From the NCBI GenBank assembly GCA_052390415.1, contig JBQTGY010000045.1, forward strand, positions 20,902 to 84,901: a stretch of DNA of 64,000 nt, given 5' to 3'. Positions 1 to 10,200 of the stretch are shown one piece after another. Under the pieces are notes generated by a model. That model did no database searches. It was not told the origin of the DNA and saw nothing but the letters and a program-made list of their open reading frames with translations. Positions within the stretch are counted from its first letter, which is position 1, and the number at the start of each line of letters is the position of its first letter. The position numbers and the translations under genes are program-made. Source of the DNA: JANNWF01 sp052390415 (GTDB lineage Bacteria > Pseudomonadota > Gammaproteobacteria > Xanthomonadales > Xanthomonadaceae).

Positions 1-123
1 CGGCAGCGCAGCAGGCAGACGAGGCGTCCCCTCGCCCGCCGGAGCTGCCCGCACACCGCGCAAGCCAGCAGTCAGCGCCGCTGCCGCCAGCATCTGAATC
101 ATTTCCCTGCGACTGGCTGGCAT
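1..123 (-). CDS. N-terminus of a Tat-exported protein (partial)
   Basis: Only the first 41 codons lie in the window; the rest continues beyond position 1. The ATG is preceded by a GGAGG ribosome site about five bases upstream. The N-terminus begins with a twin-arginine motif (SRREMIQ at residues 4-10), followed by an alanine/leucine-rich hydrophobic stretch and an Ala-rich processing region. This is the pattern of a Tat signal peptide, so the product is probably folded in the cytoplasm, often around a cofactor, before export. The mature domain is not visible and no function can be given. Confidence 0.6.
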   Translation of the reverse strand, partial: MPASRREMIQMLAAAALTAGLRGVRAAPAGEGTPRLPAALP

Positions 124-280
124 GCGGCCTCCGGTGGACGACGAGCCGGGCCCTCACAACGTGGGCATGCTCTAACAGCAGCGTAACGCGTAGCGCGCTG
201 GCAGCAGCTCGGTTCGTCGAGTCGCGACGACGGTCTGGCGCAGGGCGAGTTGCAGTAGGATCACGAAGCGCGATTCCTGC

Positions 281-1177
281 TCAGCTTTTCCACTCCTCGA
301 CAGATTCGCGAGCGCCGAGCGAGCCATACCGCCGGGTCACGACCGCGCGCATCGCATCTCGCAGCCCTTTGAAAGCGGCAAACGCGACAGCGGCCATGTG
401 ATCGACTTCGTTGGTTTCCACTGTGATGCTGGCCACATCTGAACTCGTGTACCAGGCGCCGCCAAATTCATACCCCTCTGCTTTCTGGCAGGCCGAGGTT
501 ATCGCGTGGCCGCTCGTCTGCAACGCGTTCGCCGTCGCATCCGGCAGTGCGTGCAGCTCGATTTTCAGCAGTTGCGGCTGCTCAAATATGAACTCGGCGC
601 AGCCCCGAGTCTGTGCCGCTTGCCACAACGTCTGCTCCTGATGGATGGACGATCCAACAACCCAGGGCTCGAAGGGAAGGTAGGAACCATCCGCTCTAGG
701 CGTCCATAGACCGCGTCCCTCTCGCGCAACACGCAGCTTCAGGTATTCCGCGAGGCCCAAGTCCGCGATCCGAGCCGAGTTCACATCCATGCAGCGCCGC
801 AGCTCTCGACAAAGCTCTGCGACCGGCATGTCTCGCGTCTGCGGCCACTCGGGAAGCCCGGGGACAGGTCGAAAATTGTCCCTGCTGTACAGCGGCCCGC
901 AGCGCTCACGAAGTTCCTTCCAGCGCTTCCAGGTCTCAGGCACGCGGCCTGCAAGCCACCCTTCGAATTCGTCGTCGGTGCAAACGAACTGCGTGCGGAA
1001 CTGCCGCAGAAAATCGGCCCAAGCCGAACGAAACTCGATCCTGCCACCCACCTGCGAGTCGCGGCCGACGAAGCCCAGGGGTGTGAACACTTCGAGCGCC
1101 CGTTGGAAATGGCGCAGCAGGGTCAGATAGTCCCAAGCAGACGTGTATCTAAGGCTGATCCGATTGGGATCAGCCAT
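281..1177 (-). CDS. hypothetical protein, 298 aa
   Basis: I do not recognise this family. The protein has no signal peptide or membrane segment and is probably cytosolic. It is rich in aromatic residues (Trp, Tyr, Phe), which argues for a folded domain rather than a chance frame. The ATG start lies three bases after the stop of a 61-codon gene on the same strand, so the two are probably co-transcribed. The C-terminal part (about residues 175-270) alternates hydrophobic and polar stretches. Nothing in the neighbourhood gives a role. Confidence 0.65.
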   Translation of the reverse strand: MADPNRISLRYTSAWDYLTLLRHFQRALEVFTPLGFVGRDSQVGGRIEFRSAWADFLRQFRTQFVCTDDEFEGWLAGRVPETWKRWKELRERCGPLYSRDNFRPVPGLPEWPQTRDMPVAELCRELRRCMDVNSARIADLGLAEYLKLRVAREGRGLWTPRADGSYLPFEPWVVGSSIHQEQTLWQAAQTRGCAEFIFEQPQLLKIELHALPDATANALQTSGHAITSACQKAEGYEFGGAWYTSSDVASITVETNEVDHMAAVAFAAFKGLRDAMRAVVTRRYGSLGARESVEEWKS

Positions 1178-1180
1178 TAC

Positions 1181-1366
1181 CTAGCCAATCGTGTCACTAC
1201 CACCGTGGAGCAGGGCATCGTCCTGCTCGAGCTCGAGGGCCGGGTCGAGTTGCCGTAGACATAGACGAACGCGTTCGAGGCGCTGCATAGCCTCCTCTGG
1301 CCAGACCCCTCGCTTCGCCTTGAACCGCGATCCGGCTTCAATTTCGATGAACAGGTCGTAGGACAT
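1181..1366 (-). CDS. hypothetical small protein, 61 aa
   Basis: A short frame begins MSYDLFIEIEAG and ends three bases before the 298-residue gene. I chose this ATG because an AGGGGAG Shine-Dalgarno sequence sits about six bases upstream; the frame is open further upstream but shows no such signal. The product is acidic, with amphipathic leucine-containing segments near residues 22-40. It probably forms an operon with the gene after it. No family recognised. Confidence 0.5.
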   Translation of the reverse strand: MSYDLFIEIEAGSRFKAKRGVWPEEAMQRLERVRLCLRQLDPALELEQDDALLHGGSDTIG

Positions 1367-1994
1367 CGGATCACTCCCCTCTCGTCCATACGATAGCTCG
1401 GAGTGTCCGTCGCATGAGGTGTGAGCTCTCCCCCGTTCGCTCCGTATAAGGATCAGTGGAACCTGAAGACCCGTTTTCGGTTCGCGCCTGACACCGACCA
1501 AGGTTGGAACCAGCCACCTGGTGCGCACGTCATCGACATCGTGGCTGCTCGCGAAGCCGCGGTCAGCCGTCTGCTTCGCCAGCCAGAAGACCCGAATCCG
1601 ACCTACAAGCGTCGCTCATTGGGATTGCCCTGAAGAAGAAAACGGTCATTCGCAAGGGAACCCCTGCGGCCGGCATCCACCCATCGATGAGGCCCCGACT
1701 GAGGCAATGGCGAGCAACGACCATCGCATTGTCGATCGACCCATATCAGACCTTCGATCAGCGCCCCGATGATGGCGAAAGCGGACGTTCGCCCTGCCGA
1801 GGACGGCACCTGGTTCAAGATTGGCGCTCGCCGCGTGGTGCCCGAGCCGTAGCTGATCGAAGTGCCTCCTCTCGCCGGGGTTTGGTTGGATGCGAGGAGT
1901 GGCGAGGGTGTCTCTGGTCGAGCCGGAGGCTTCAGAGATCTCGCACAGGGCAAGCCGTCGCGTCCGTGGTCGCAGGTCGTGCTCGTCGAAACGG
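1367..1994. other. 628-bp stretch without a convincing gene; possible decayed plus-strand coding
   Basis: No frame here has clear family features. On the plus strand, one frame gives a 70-codon protein-like stretch (1421-1633), then stops. The same frame resumes from two adjacent ATGs at 1769/1772 with about 26 codons of plausible protein, is broken by one TAG, and continues for about 60 plausible codons to a TGA at 2030-2032. This could be the remains of one or two small genes, or chance coding in GC-rich DNA. The region also holds the promoter of the 61-residue gene. Confidence 0.3.
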
Positions 1995-3257
1995 CTACAA
2001 CGCTTCAACGAGCGGAAATGTCACCCGCCTGACCACGTCTGATCCCTGAGTCTGTACGCGGACGTCAAAGTACATCGACACCTTGCCAAGGGCACCTAGG
2101 TCGTTTCGAAACGCAACTTTCATCGAACCGCGCCCTCCGTCGAAGTGTACAGTCTGAGTGCTGTTGGAATCTTCGACCACACGATACACCTGGCCGGAAG
2201 TGGTCTTCGCAATGCCCATGAGCCCAGAGGCATTCCTCGCAAGACTTACGCGCGGTTGAATTTCGTTGGAAGCGCTTCGAAACCAGAGCGTTGCTTCGGT
2301 CAATGTGTCTCTGCGCTCCATCCTCCAGACCCACGCGTCAATTTCAAGATATCCACCCATGGCGTTGCGATCCAGCAGAACCATGGGCGTCGGAGACTGC
2401 AACTTGGGCTCCTGGGATGCGTGGTCTTCCCTGAGCTGTCCGCGCTGCGCCACAGCCTTGTGGATGTCATCCAAGATTCCGGTGACTATCGCTTTGCGCA
2501 CTGGCGCGCTGTATAGCCCTGCTTTGCTGACTTGTTGACCCGGCAGCGATCTCAGCATGGCTTGCGCAAACACAGTCTCTTCAAAGGCTGAGTAGCGCTT
2601 GCGAAAAAGGAACTCGGATCGCGTCATGTCGTGCACTTCAATATCGAATTCCACGGCTGAAGACGATGCATTCGTGCCGGTCGAACTCATGCGCGCAAAG
2701 AGAGCGCCCTGCTTCATGCTGACATCTTCCCGATAGTAGGCATCGGTGCTGCTGGCGACCCACTTGGCAACCACCATGTAGTGCGCGCCACTCAATTGTG
2801 CGGCGCGGTAGATGCCTGGCAGATGGGCAGGGTCATACGGTGCATGGACGACCTCTTCATCCGAGCTGACGCTACTTGTTTCTCCCACTGGGGGCGGCAA
2901 GCTCTCTCCTATTTCTTTCGCAACCCTGTAGTAATCGATAGGCGATGTGAGGCAGACGTCCGTGTAGCGATCAAAGCTGGTCCGAACCCATTCGTACGCG
3001 GTTCGTTGCTTGCGAACGTTCAGCATGATCTTCTCGTGCTCGGTCATTCCGGAGTGGTCTGAGAAGTACTCGGGCGGGTTCTCGGACAGAATCAGAAGCG
3101 GAGGCGACTCCGGGTTGCATCTGCCCTCGTAGATCGGTTCTTCATCCTTTGACTTTGCCTGGGCGTTTGAGCACGCCAGCAGCACTACAAATATCGCGAT
3201 CGCGGCCCAATTCTGCCGGATTGAGCTCGCCTCAGGCTCGGCGTGTGCCGCAATCAT
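1995..3257 (-). CDS. exported protein of three-gene envelope operon, 420 aa
   Basis: Last gene of the operon running from 5297 to 1995. I take the ATG at 3257 because it overlaps the upstream stop (ATGA), as at the other junction; an in-frame ATG at 3278 is the alternative. Near residues 15-34 there is a hydrophobic export segment with a Cys-containing end (LLACSNAQA), either a signal peptide or a lipobox-like site. The middle contains a GAHYMVVAKW strand followed by a conserved-looking DIEVHDM segment, a pattern like the CsgG/LpoB/FlgO alpha-beta fold. The C-terminal 130 residues look like a beta-rich domain. Function unknown; probably periplasmic or outer-membrane attached. Confidence 0.65.
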   Translation of the reverse strand: MIAAHAEPEASSIRQNWAAIAIFVVLLACSNAQAKSKDEEPIYEGRCNPESPPLLILSENPPEYFSDHSGMTEHEKIMLNVRKQRTAYEWVRTSFDRYTDVCLTSPIDYYRVAKEIGESLPPPVGETSSVSSDEEVVHAPYDPAHLPGIYRAAQLSGAHYMVVAKWVASSTDAYYREDVSMKQGALFARMSSTGTNASSSAVEFDIEVHDMTRSEFLFRKRYSAFEETVFAQAMLRSLPGQQVSKAGLYSAPVRKAIVTGILDDIHKAVAQRGQLREDHASQEPKLQSPTPMVLLDRNAMGGYLEIDAWVWRMERRDTLTEATLWFRSASNEIQPRVSLARNASGLMGIAKTTSGQVYRVVEDSNSTQTVHFDGGRGSMKVAFRNDLGALGKVSMYFDVRVQTQGSDVVRRVTFPLVEAL

Positions 3258-3880
3258 GGAGTAGCCGTCCTGACGCATGTGATGAGGTTCTTGGGCAGCC
3301 TTCCTCGCGCAGTGGCCACAGTCTGGCCGGACCCGACATCGATCATTTCCAACAGAACGGTGTGGTCAGTTGCGGAGTCCGAGATGCGCCCATCGACAAT
3401 GAAGTCCGCGCTGACTGCTTGACCCAGTCTCGACTGTGAGGACTTGTCCAGCGCCCCACGACTCAGCAGCACGTCATTGATCCGCAGCTGCTCGGAGGCG
3501 CGGCCCATGTCGTGGTCCGCGACGATCTGGAAGCGTCTGGCACGAAAGATCTCGTCCTTCAACGAGTCTCCAAGGGTCTGAGCCAGGTCCTGCGCGCGTG
3601 TGTTGGAGTTCATGACTTCCGCTCTGATGGGGAGCAAGGCCACGCGATTCGAGCTGTTCGGCGGTTGCTGGAAGCTGTGGACCAAGTCCTTGACGAGCCC
3701 CCGGGAGAAAGTGTCAATCAGCTGCCCGCCTCGCTGCAGTACCGAGCCAGCACTACACCCCGCAATCGGAGACGGCGCTGGTGGCAGATTCGGGCGGTCG
3801 ACGGTTTGCACGCATCCGCTGACGAAGACGCAAGTCAGCACCCACACTTTGGACAGTGCACCGCTCCTCGGTCGACTCAT
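3254..3880 (-). CDS. lipoprotein with FlgO/CsgG/LpoB-like domain, 208 aa
   Basis: The N-terminus carries a signal with a lipobox (FVSGC, Cys about residue 23), so it should be a lipoprotein. The mature part follows the layout of the FlgO/CsgG/LpoB group: a strand VALLPIRAEV, a helix with a LAQTL-SL pattern, FQIVADHDMG, a second helix, then ADFIVDGRISD and a strand ending in DVGSGQTV. It overlaps both neighbours by ATGA, so the three genes are translationally coupled. Proteins of this fold serve as secretion pores (CsgG), flagellar outer-membrane factors (FlgO) or penicillin-binding-protein activators (LpoB). Which role applies cannot be told from sequence. Confidence 0.7.
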   Translation of the reverse strand: MSRPRSGALSKVWVLTCVFVSGCVQTVDRPNLPPAPSPIAGCSAGSVLQRGGQLIDTFSRGLVKDLVHSFQQPPNSSNRVALLPIRAEVMNSNTRAQDLAQTLGDSLKDEIFRARRFQIVADHDMGRASEQLRINDVLLSRGALDKSSQSRLGQAVSADFIVDGRISDSATDHTVLLEMIDVGSGQTVATARGRLPKNLITCVRTATP

Positions 3881-5151
3881 TTCCGGACCTCGGCAATCTT
3901 CTTGGGTAGAGTGGCTTGCAACTCGTTCAAGGCTAGCTGCATCGCTCGATCGCGCGCCGTCGTCTGGTCGTGACCTTCGGACCGTCCCTCGGCGTGGAAG
4001 AGCGCAGTGGATCTTCCGTCAACGACGCGGAGCATCCGCAACTGCAGTTTGGTTCTTGATGCCCAGAGCGGTCTCCACGACTCAGGAGGGGAGGAGTGCT
4101 CTTCCACCTTGATCAAGAAGACGTAGTCGACCACCTCTGACAGCCCCAACATCGAGAATGAACTGTTACTGCCAAGCAGCATGTCGTCGGCAAGTCCATC
4201 CGTGACGAACGCTTCGGAAAACACTGAGTCACTGGCGTTGAGCCCGGCGGCGTGAAATTGCGCAGTGAACGCCGTCCAGGCGCGTCGATCCTTGATTCCG
4301 CGAGCGTCCCACCCCACTACGGCCCATATGGCCGCGTCGCCCGAGCGGCGCTGCATGGTCTGCACTAAATACCTGCCTCGCGAACTGGCTACCGGGTCGA
4401 CCTTCTGGGTCTTGGGCGTACTGGCAGTCTGTTGCTGACGATTCCACTCTTCGGCGATTTCGGGCGTCATCTCCTGCAGCGGCTTTCCGAACGTGGGATG
4501 AGAGCCAGGCATATCCCAGACCTCGATTTCGCCGGTGCTGCGGCGGAAGACCCATGCCACGGCAGCTGGGCCGTTGATCGTGTTGACGAAAAAGGGAGGG
4601 CCTGAGAGCAACCTCGGGGCGTCTCCGTTCTGGAGCTTCCTCAGTATCGGGCGCAAACGCGCCTCATTGTCCTGGGTCAGCACCACACACGGTTTGCCGC
4701 TACGCACATCGTTCTCCTGTGACTCGTACCAACGCACGCCTTCTTCGTCGAAGTACACGCAGTGACCGATGCGGTTGTCCTTGACGCCCATCCAGAGCAG
4801 CACAAAGTAAACCGCCATCACGCTGGCAAACCCCCAAACGCCGACTTGCCGCCGTTTCGGGTTGGGCGAGAACATGCGTGAGGTCAGGATCCCGATCAAC
4901 GCACTGGCAAGCAACGTGAAGGCAAGTGCCAGCTCGTGACGAACGTGCCAGGCGTCCGCAAGCTTCTTCAGCTCCGCATAGACGAAGTAGTACTGAAGCA
5001 TGGCCATCAAGCCGATCGCCACGGTCGCCCAGAAGAAAATTCTCTTCAATTGGCCGAACGGGATTCGACCTTTGCCCGCCGTCCAGGCGCTGTAGACGGT
5101 GTCGAGGAGGAAGAACCCGATGCACAGTAGGAAAGACCAGACGAACAGCAC
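3877..5151 (-). CDS. membrane protein with four N-terminal TM segments and periplasmic C-domain, ~424 aa
   Basis: Hydrophobic helices occupy about residues 1-20, 35-60, 70-90 and 105-120, followed by a long soluble part. That part ends in a region resembling the CsgG/LpoB fold (a VVDYVFLIKVEE strand, then LRMLRVVDG and a C-terminal helix), so it probably faces the periplasm. I choose a GTG start at 5151 because GGGAGG lies five bases upstream; a TTG at 5163 would add four residues but overlaps that Shine-Dalgarno site. The stop overlaps the next ATG (ATGA). It is probably the inner-membrane anchor of a small envelope complex with the two downstream products. No named family recognised. Confidence 0.65.
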   Translation of the reverse strand: MLFVWSFLLCIGFFLLDTVYSAWTAGKGRIPFGQLKRIFFWATVAIGLMAMLQYYFVYAELKKLADAWHVRHELALAFTLLASALIGILTSRMFSPNPKRRQVGVWGFASVMAVYFVLLWMGVKDNRIGHCVYFDEEGVRWYESQENDVRSGKPCVVLTQDNEARLRPILRKLQNGDAPRLLSGPPFFVNTINGPAAVAWVFRRSTGEIEVWDMPGSHPTFGKPLQEMTPEIAEEWNRQQQTASTPKTQKVDPVASSRGRYLVQTMQRRSGDAAIWAVVGWDARGIKDRRAWTAFTAQFHAAGLNASDSVFSEAFVTDGLADDMLLGSNSSFSMLGLSEVVDYVFLIKVEEHSSPPESWRPLWASRTKLQLRMLRVVDGRSTALFHAEGRSEGHDQTTARDRAMQLALNELQATLPKKIAEVRK

Positions 5152-5180
5152 GGAGCCTCCCAAGAACCAGTTGTCGACGA

Positions 5181-5297
5181 CTAGCGATCTCTACGAAACT
5201 TGGAGCGACGCTCGAGCCACCGTTGTACGCCAATCGTGACCACCACACTGGCAACTGCGCCGAGGATGACGGGAAGGAGCATGATCAGCATGCGCAT
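5181..5297 (-). CDS. small single-pass membrane protein, 38 aa
   Basis: An ATG preceded by GAAGGA about six bases upstream opens a 38-codon frame. It has one hydrophobic helix (about residues 2-25) followed by a strongly basic tail rich in Arg and Lys, the topology of an N-out, C-in single-pass protein. It lies 29 bases upstream of the GTG of the multi-TM gene on the same strand, so it is probably the first cistron of the envelope operon. It is short enough to be missed by gene callers. Confidence 0.5.
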   Translation of the reverse strand: MRMLIMLLPVILGAVASVVVTIGVQRWLERRSKFRRDR

Positions 5298-6005
5298 GGT
5301 TTGTCCTTCAGTTGGATGCATGAGAAGCATGGGACTGCACACGTCCGGTAAATGGGCCGGAACGAGAAGGTGCACGGGTGGTGCGCGCCAAGACTATCCT
5401 GTTTCTAGACGCCCCCTGCAACCAACATCCGGCTGCAACTATTGACCGATGACGCCGGTCATCGATCCCACAGAGTGTCGGCCGATCTGGTCCAAGCGGC
5501 GTGGTCCCGAACCCACACTAAAACCCGGATAGCCAAACTTTTTCGTCAGCACACCGACTTGAGGTCCCGTGATCTCTCGCAAGGCAGCTCGAGCGTCTGC
5601 CCTCTGAGCCGTAGCCATCTGCTAGTCAACCGACTGCTTTGGGTCGGTGAACCTCCCCGGATTCCGTGGAGGCAGGTCACGCCCGTCCGATGTCCATAAG
5701 CTGCCAACTGATGGGTCAGGCTTGGCAGTCCGAGCACACCCTAGCCCCGGACGAAAGGGGGTCAGGACGAGAGGGGGAAGAGAGGGGGCAGGTTCACTTC
5801 TGACATTGAATGATTGCTTCATCCCCGACCGACCGCCCCTGGCCGAAAGCCGCCTCATCAGCTTGCGTCCCATCGCCAGATTCCAGCGACGTGTCCGCAT
5901 CCGTCTGCCGGGTGAATGCGTGGCAGCGGATTTGAGGGCGGGCGCTTGCGCGGCGGGTCACGTTTGCGCAATGCGGCTCACGGATGGCTGCATGCACGGC
6001 GCGCC
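5298..6005. other. 708-bp intergenic region without recognised gene
   Basis: I see no supported coding frame. The stretch contains a polypurine run (about 5745-5790, alternating AG and GGG blocks) next to a TTCACTTCTGACATTGA segment. In related genomes I have seen such G-rich tracts at the edges of mobile or repeat elements, but no transposase or clear terminal repeats are present here. The left end must hold the promoter of the envelope operon. The right end follows the stop of the REC-EAL gene and contains GC-rich inverted segments that could terminate it. Confidence 0.35.
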
Positions 6006-7259
6006 TCATCCGCGCTCCCGCACCCACTCGGGAAACAACTCGGCGGCCATCGGGCGGGCGATGTGGTAGCCCTGGGCGAGCACGCAGCCGCCGTCGCGCA
6101 GCAGGTCCCAGTCTTCCTGGGTTTCGACGCCTTCGGCGACCGAGGTGATGCGCAGTTTGCGGGCCATCTCCAAACTGGATTCGAGAATCAGGCGGCTGGA
6201 TTCCTGACGCGCGGCGTGCATCACGAAGGACTGGTCGATCTTGAGTTCGGTGAACGGGATGCGGGTCAGCTGTTGCATCGATGAATAACCGGTGCCGTAG
6301 TCATCGATCGATAGACCGAAGCCTTTCATGCGCAGCCGGGCGAGGTTTTCCAGCACCGGACCGACCTTGCTCATCAGCGCCGATTCGGTGATCTCCAAGG
6401 TCACGTGGCGCGGTTCCAGGCCCTGATTGAGGACTTGCCAGGTGATGGCATCGGCGATCGAAACATCATCCAGCGAGGTCACCGAAATATTCACCGAGAC
6501 ATCAAGATCGAGCCCGGCGGCGCGCCATTCACGGCAATGCGCGGCGCTTTTGGCGAGCATGATCCAGGTCAGTTCGGCTATCTGCTCGCTGTCCTCCAGC
6601 AGCTGGATGAAGGCGTAAGGCAAGACCATGCCCTTGGACGGGTGGCGCCAGCGGGCCAGCGCTTCCGCACCCTTGACGCGGCCACTGGCCAATTCGAGCT
6701 TGGGCTGAAAAAACGGCTCGAACTCGGCGTTGCTCAGTCCAAGCAGTACGTCGTCGAGGCTGAAGGCCTGGCTCGGTGGTTTGGCCTGGTCGGGTTTGCC
6801 CTTGGGAATCCAGTGGCGGCCGATCAGATCGGCCAGTTGCTCGGTGGTCGCCGGTTTCGCGATGGTGCCGAGCAGACGCATGCCGTAGGCCGAACTCATC
6901 TCCTCCACCGAATCCAGCAGCGTGCGGTCGAGACTGCTGGTGATGATCAAGGAGGTGCGCAACTTTGCTTCACCGAGACTGCGAATGAAGGCCAGGCCAT
7001 CCATGCCCGGCATGTCGATGTCGGTGATGATGATGTCGAAAGGGCGCTCCACTTCGCGCATGACCTGCAATGCTTCGCGGCCATTGGCGACTTCGTAGAC
7101 GCCGGTGGCGCCGAGTTCTTCCAGCATCTCGACCAGCATCTCACGCTGAAACTCGTGGTCTTCGGCGACCAGCACCAACAGGCCGCGCGCCGGTGTCTCG
7201 CTCGTGTGGCCGGCGCTGTGCGCCGGGCGGTCAGGATTGTTCGGCGTCGAGGCAGGCAT
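6006..7259 (-). CDS. response regulator with EAL c-di-GMP phosphodiesterase domain
   Basis: 417 residues. Residues about 26-145 form a receiver domain with the acidic pair E33/D34, phosphoacceptor D80 (IIITDIDMPGMDG) and the conserved Lys in IAKPA. Residues about 175-410 form an EAL domain with the key motifs intact: EALAR (E199), EITES, DDYGTGYSS, KIDQSF and VAEGVET. It should therefore be an active phosphodiesterase that opens c-di-GMP to pGpG, switched by phosphorylation. Its start overlaps the end of the hybrid kinase gene by 29 bases, so the kinase's phosphotransfer domain is the likely phosphate donor. Confidence 0.9.
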   Translation of the reverse strand: MPASTPNNPDRPAHSAGHTSETPARGLLVLVAEDHEFQREMLVEMLEELGATGVYEVANGREALQVMREVERPFDIIITDIDMPGMDGLAFIRSLGEAKLRTSLIITSSLDRTLLDSVEEMSSAYGMRLLGTIAKPATTEQLADLIGRHWIPKGKPDQAKPPSQAFSLDDVLLGLSNAEFEPFFQPKLELASGRVKGAEALARWRHPSKGMVLPYAFIQLLEDSEQIAELTWIMLAKSAAHCREWRAAGLDLDVSVNISVTSLDDVSIADAITWQVLNQGLEPRHVTLEITESALMSKVGPVLENLARLRMKGFGLSIDDYGTGYSSMQQLTRIPFTELKIDQSFVMHAARQESSRLILESSLEMARKLRITSVAEGVETQEDWDLLRDGGCVLAQGYHIARPMAAELFPEWVRERG

Positions 7260-10200
7260 TCAATGTCTCCAGATGCAGGTGCAGCTGCGGAAGTTGGCTG
7301 ATCACAGCCGCGGAATCGCCACGTCGGCCGGCCCGTTCGATGCTGGCGCAGAGGGCCGCCAGCGCCTCGGCACCGACCATTCCGGCGGCACCCTTGATGC
7401 GGTGTGCGTAGTGCACGACCTGTTCGGCATCGCCGTTGTGAATGGCGTGGCGCAAGGCTTCGATGTCGGCATCGTTGACCTGCTGAAATTTGCGCAGCAC
7501 GCGACGGGTGCTGGCTGGATTGCTCTTGGTCAGGCGCTGCAGGAGACGCTGGTCGAGCACCGGGTTCACGGCCGCTTTGGCACATTCGCCGTCTGCGGGT
7601 GCCGGCGCGTCGTCGACCTCCGCGCCGATGGCAAAGGTGGATGCCGGCGAGCCAAGGTCAAGCACGGCATCGCGCAGCGGCAACCAACGGCGCAGACGTT
7701 CCTGCATCAGCAGCAGCCTGGTGGGCTTGGCGATGTAGTCATCCATGCCCGCCGCGAGGCACTCCGCAACCACGCCGTCGAGAGCGTTGGCGGAACAGGC
7801 GATGATCGGCACACGTGGCCGGCCCGCCAGCCGCTCACGCTCGCGAACTCGACGGCTCAGCTCATAGCCACTCATTCCCGGCATGTTGCAATCGGTCAGC
7901 AGCAGGCCCACTCGGTGGATGTCCAGCAGCGCCAAGGCTTGCTGGCCACCTTCGGCTTCGATGGCGGCATAACCGAGCACGTTGAGCTGGCCTCGCATCA
8001 CCAACCGATTGATCGGTTGGTCGTCGACCACCAGCACCAGACTGCCGTCGTGTTCGGCCTGATCGAGTGGCGGGGCCGCGCGCTCGGGCGCGCTGAGCAA
8101 CGGACCGACAGCTGCTTTGCCGATGAGGTCGGCGGAGTGTGGCAAGGCCTGCGGGTCGGCGACGGGGGCGGGAATGCTGAGCGTCACCCGCGTGCCGACG
8201 CCGGGTTCGCTGCGCAACTCGATGGAACCCCCCATGAGCTCAGCCAGTCGGCGGCAGATCGCCAGACCCAGGCCGGTGCCACCGGCGCGCGTGGCGTTGT
8301 CACTGTCGGCCTGATTGAATGGCTGGAACAATCGCGCCTGCTCGGCGGCAACGATGCCGATGCCGCTGTCTTCCACCGTGAAACGCACCCACTGGATGTC
8401 GCCCGCACCTTCCCAGCGCTCGGCAAGGATGCGGATTTCGCCGACGCGGGTGAATTTGAGCGCGTTGCTGACCAGGTTGCTCAGGATTTGCCGCAGGCGC
8501 AGGCCATCGATCAGCGCCGCCGGGCTGATCTGCGGATCGCAATGCTGGGTGAGCGCAAGGCCGAGGCTGCTGGCAGTGCCGGAAAAAATGCGCTGCACGC
8601 CATTGACGATGTTGCTGATGGAGGTCGGCTCGGCGCGAATCTCCAACCGCCCGGCTTCGATCTTGGAGAAGTCGAGGATGTCATCGATGATCCGTTGCAG
8701 CGACGCGCCGGACTCGCGCGCCACTTCGATGGCAGAGCGCACATCGGCGCTGAGCGGTGCCAGGCTGACCAGCTCCAGCGTGCCGAGAATGCCGTTCATC
8801 GGCGTGCGGATTTCGTGGCTCATGGTGGCGAGGAAGGTGCTCTTTGCTCGATTGGCAGAATCGGCGGCTTCCTTGGCCTCACGCAGCTTGGCTTCCAGCG
8901 CCTTGTGCTCCGTGATGTCCTGCAAGGTGCCGCGCATCGAGCGAATCCTGCCGTCTGCTTCTCGACACGGCACCGCCGTGACCAACAGGTGCAAACGTTG
9001 ACCATCGCTGCGGCGAATGCGCAGTTCGTATTCCTGCTGTCGACCGCTTTGAACGGTGTTCTGGATCGCTTGCGCTATCACCTCGACACCGCCGTCTTCG
9101 AACAGGGTCACCGCTTCGTCGTAGTCGGGTGGGCCGGATGCGGGATCGCGCTCCAGCAGCTCATACAGAAACGGTGACCAGGTGATGCGTCCACTTTCGA
9201 GGTCGTGGGTCCAATCGCCCAAACGGGCGACGCGTTGCGCATCTTCCAAACGCTGGCGGGCTTCCTGCAGCGCCAACTCGGTGTGTTTGATGGCGGTGAC
9301 ATCCGACCAATAGCCGTTCCACAACACACTGCCGTCGGCTCGGCGAACCGGAATCGCCGAGCTATGCACCCAGCGCAATTCATCCTTCATGCGGATGCGG
9401 AACTCGACATCGAGAACGCTCAGCGTGGCCGCCGAGATCGCCACTGCGTGGTCGTAATGCGCGCGGTCCTCGGCGATGATCGCTTCCCGCGTCAGCGTGG
9501 CGTCACGCAGGGCGTCTTCACGGGCTACGCCACGCACCTGCTCAACATTGCGGCTGAGGAATTCGTACTGCGCGCGGCCATCGGCATCCATCCGATAGAC
9601 ATACACGGCACCGGGCAGGTTGTCGGCAATACCCGCGAGGCGCCCACGCGCCCGCCGCAACGCCCGCGTTTGCAGAAACAGGCCAAATCCAAGCGGCAGC
9701 AGCAGACCAATGCCGGCGAGTCCGGTCGCAATCAAGATGCGGCGCATCTGCGTGCTGCTGGCCTGCTGCTGTTGCAAGCGCTCGGCCAGCAGTCGATTTT
9801 CCTCGTCGGCCAGCTTCTCAACCACACTCAGCACTGCATCGCTGGCCCGTTGTGGGTGGCCCGATCCAAAGAACGCGCGAGCCTGGGTGATGCCACCGGC
9901 GTAGGCCTCCCTGGTGCCTTCAAACAGTTGAATGCGCTGTTCAATCAGGCCGACCAGCCGCTCCGCCCGAGCCAACTGTGACGGGTTGTCGGACAGCAGT
10001 TCGCGCGTGCCGACCGCCGCCGAACGCAGGTCGCGCAGTGCCTGCTCGAGACGCGTGAGATAGGCGGCATCTTCATTGAGCAGCCAACCGCGTTGGCTGG
10101 ACTCGGCGACTGCCAGCGCCTCGCGCACCTTCGACAGACGGATCAACACCTGCTTGGTGTGTTCGGTCCACAACATCGCCTCGCTGGCCCGCTGGCTGGA

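Noticed and set aside
1504..2049. 181-codon plus-strand frame
   Set aside because: It is Arg/Ser-rich without hydrophobic core or ribosome site; a different frame in the same stretch has better protein character.
5750..5800. G-rich polypurine tract as insertion sequence end
   Set aside because: No transposase, no matching inverted repeat and no second copy were found in the window.
7204..9177. 657-codon open frame on the plus strand
   Set aside because: It is antisense to the hybrid kinase, whose domains and catalytic motifs are complete. Long antisense frames are expected in GC-rich coding DNA, and its product has no recognisable domain.
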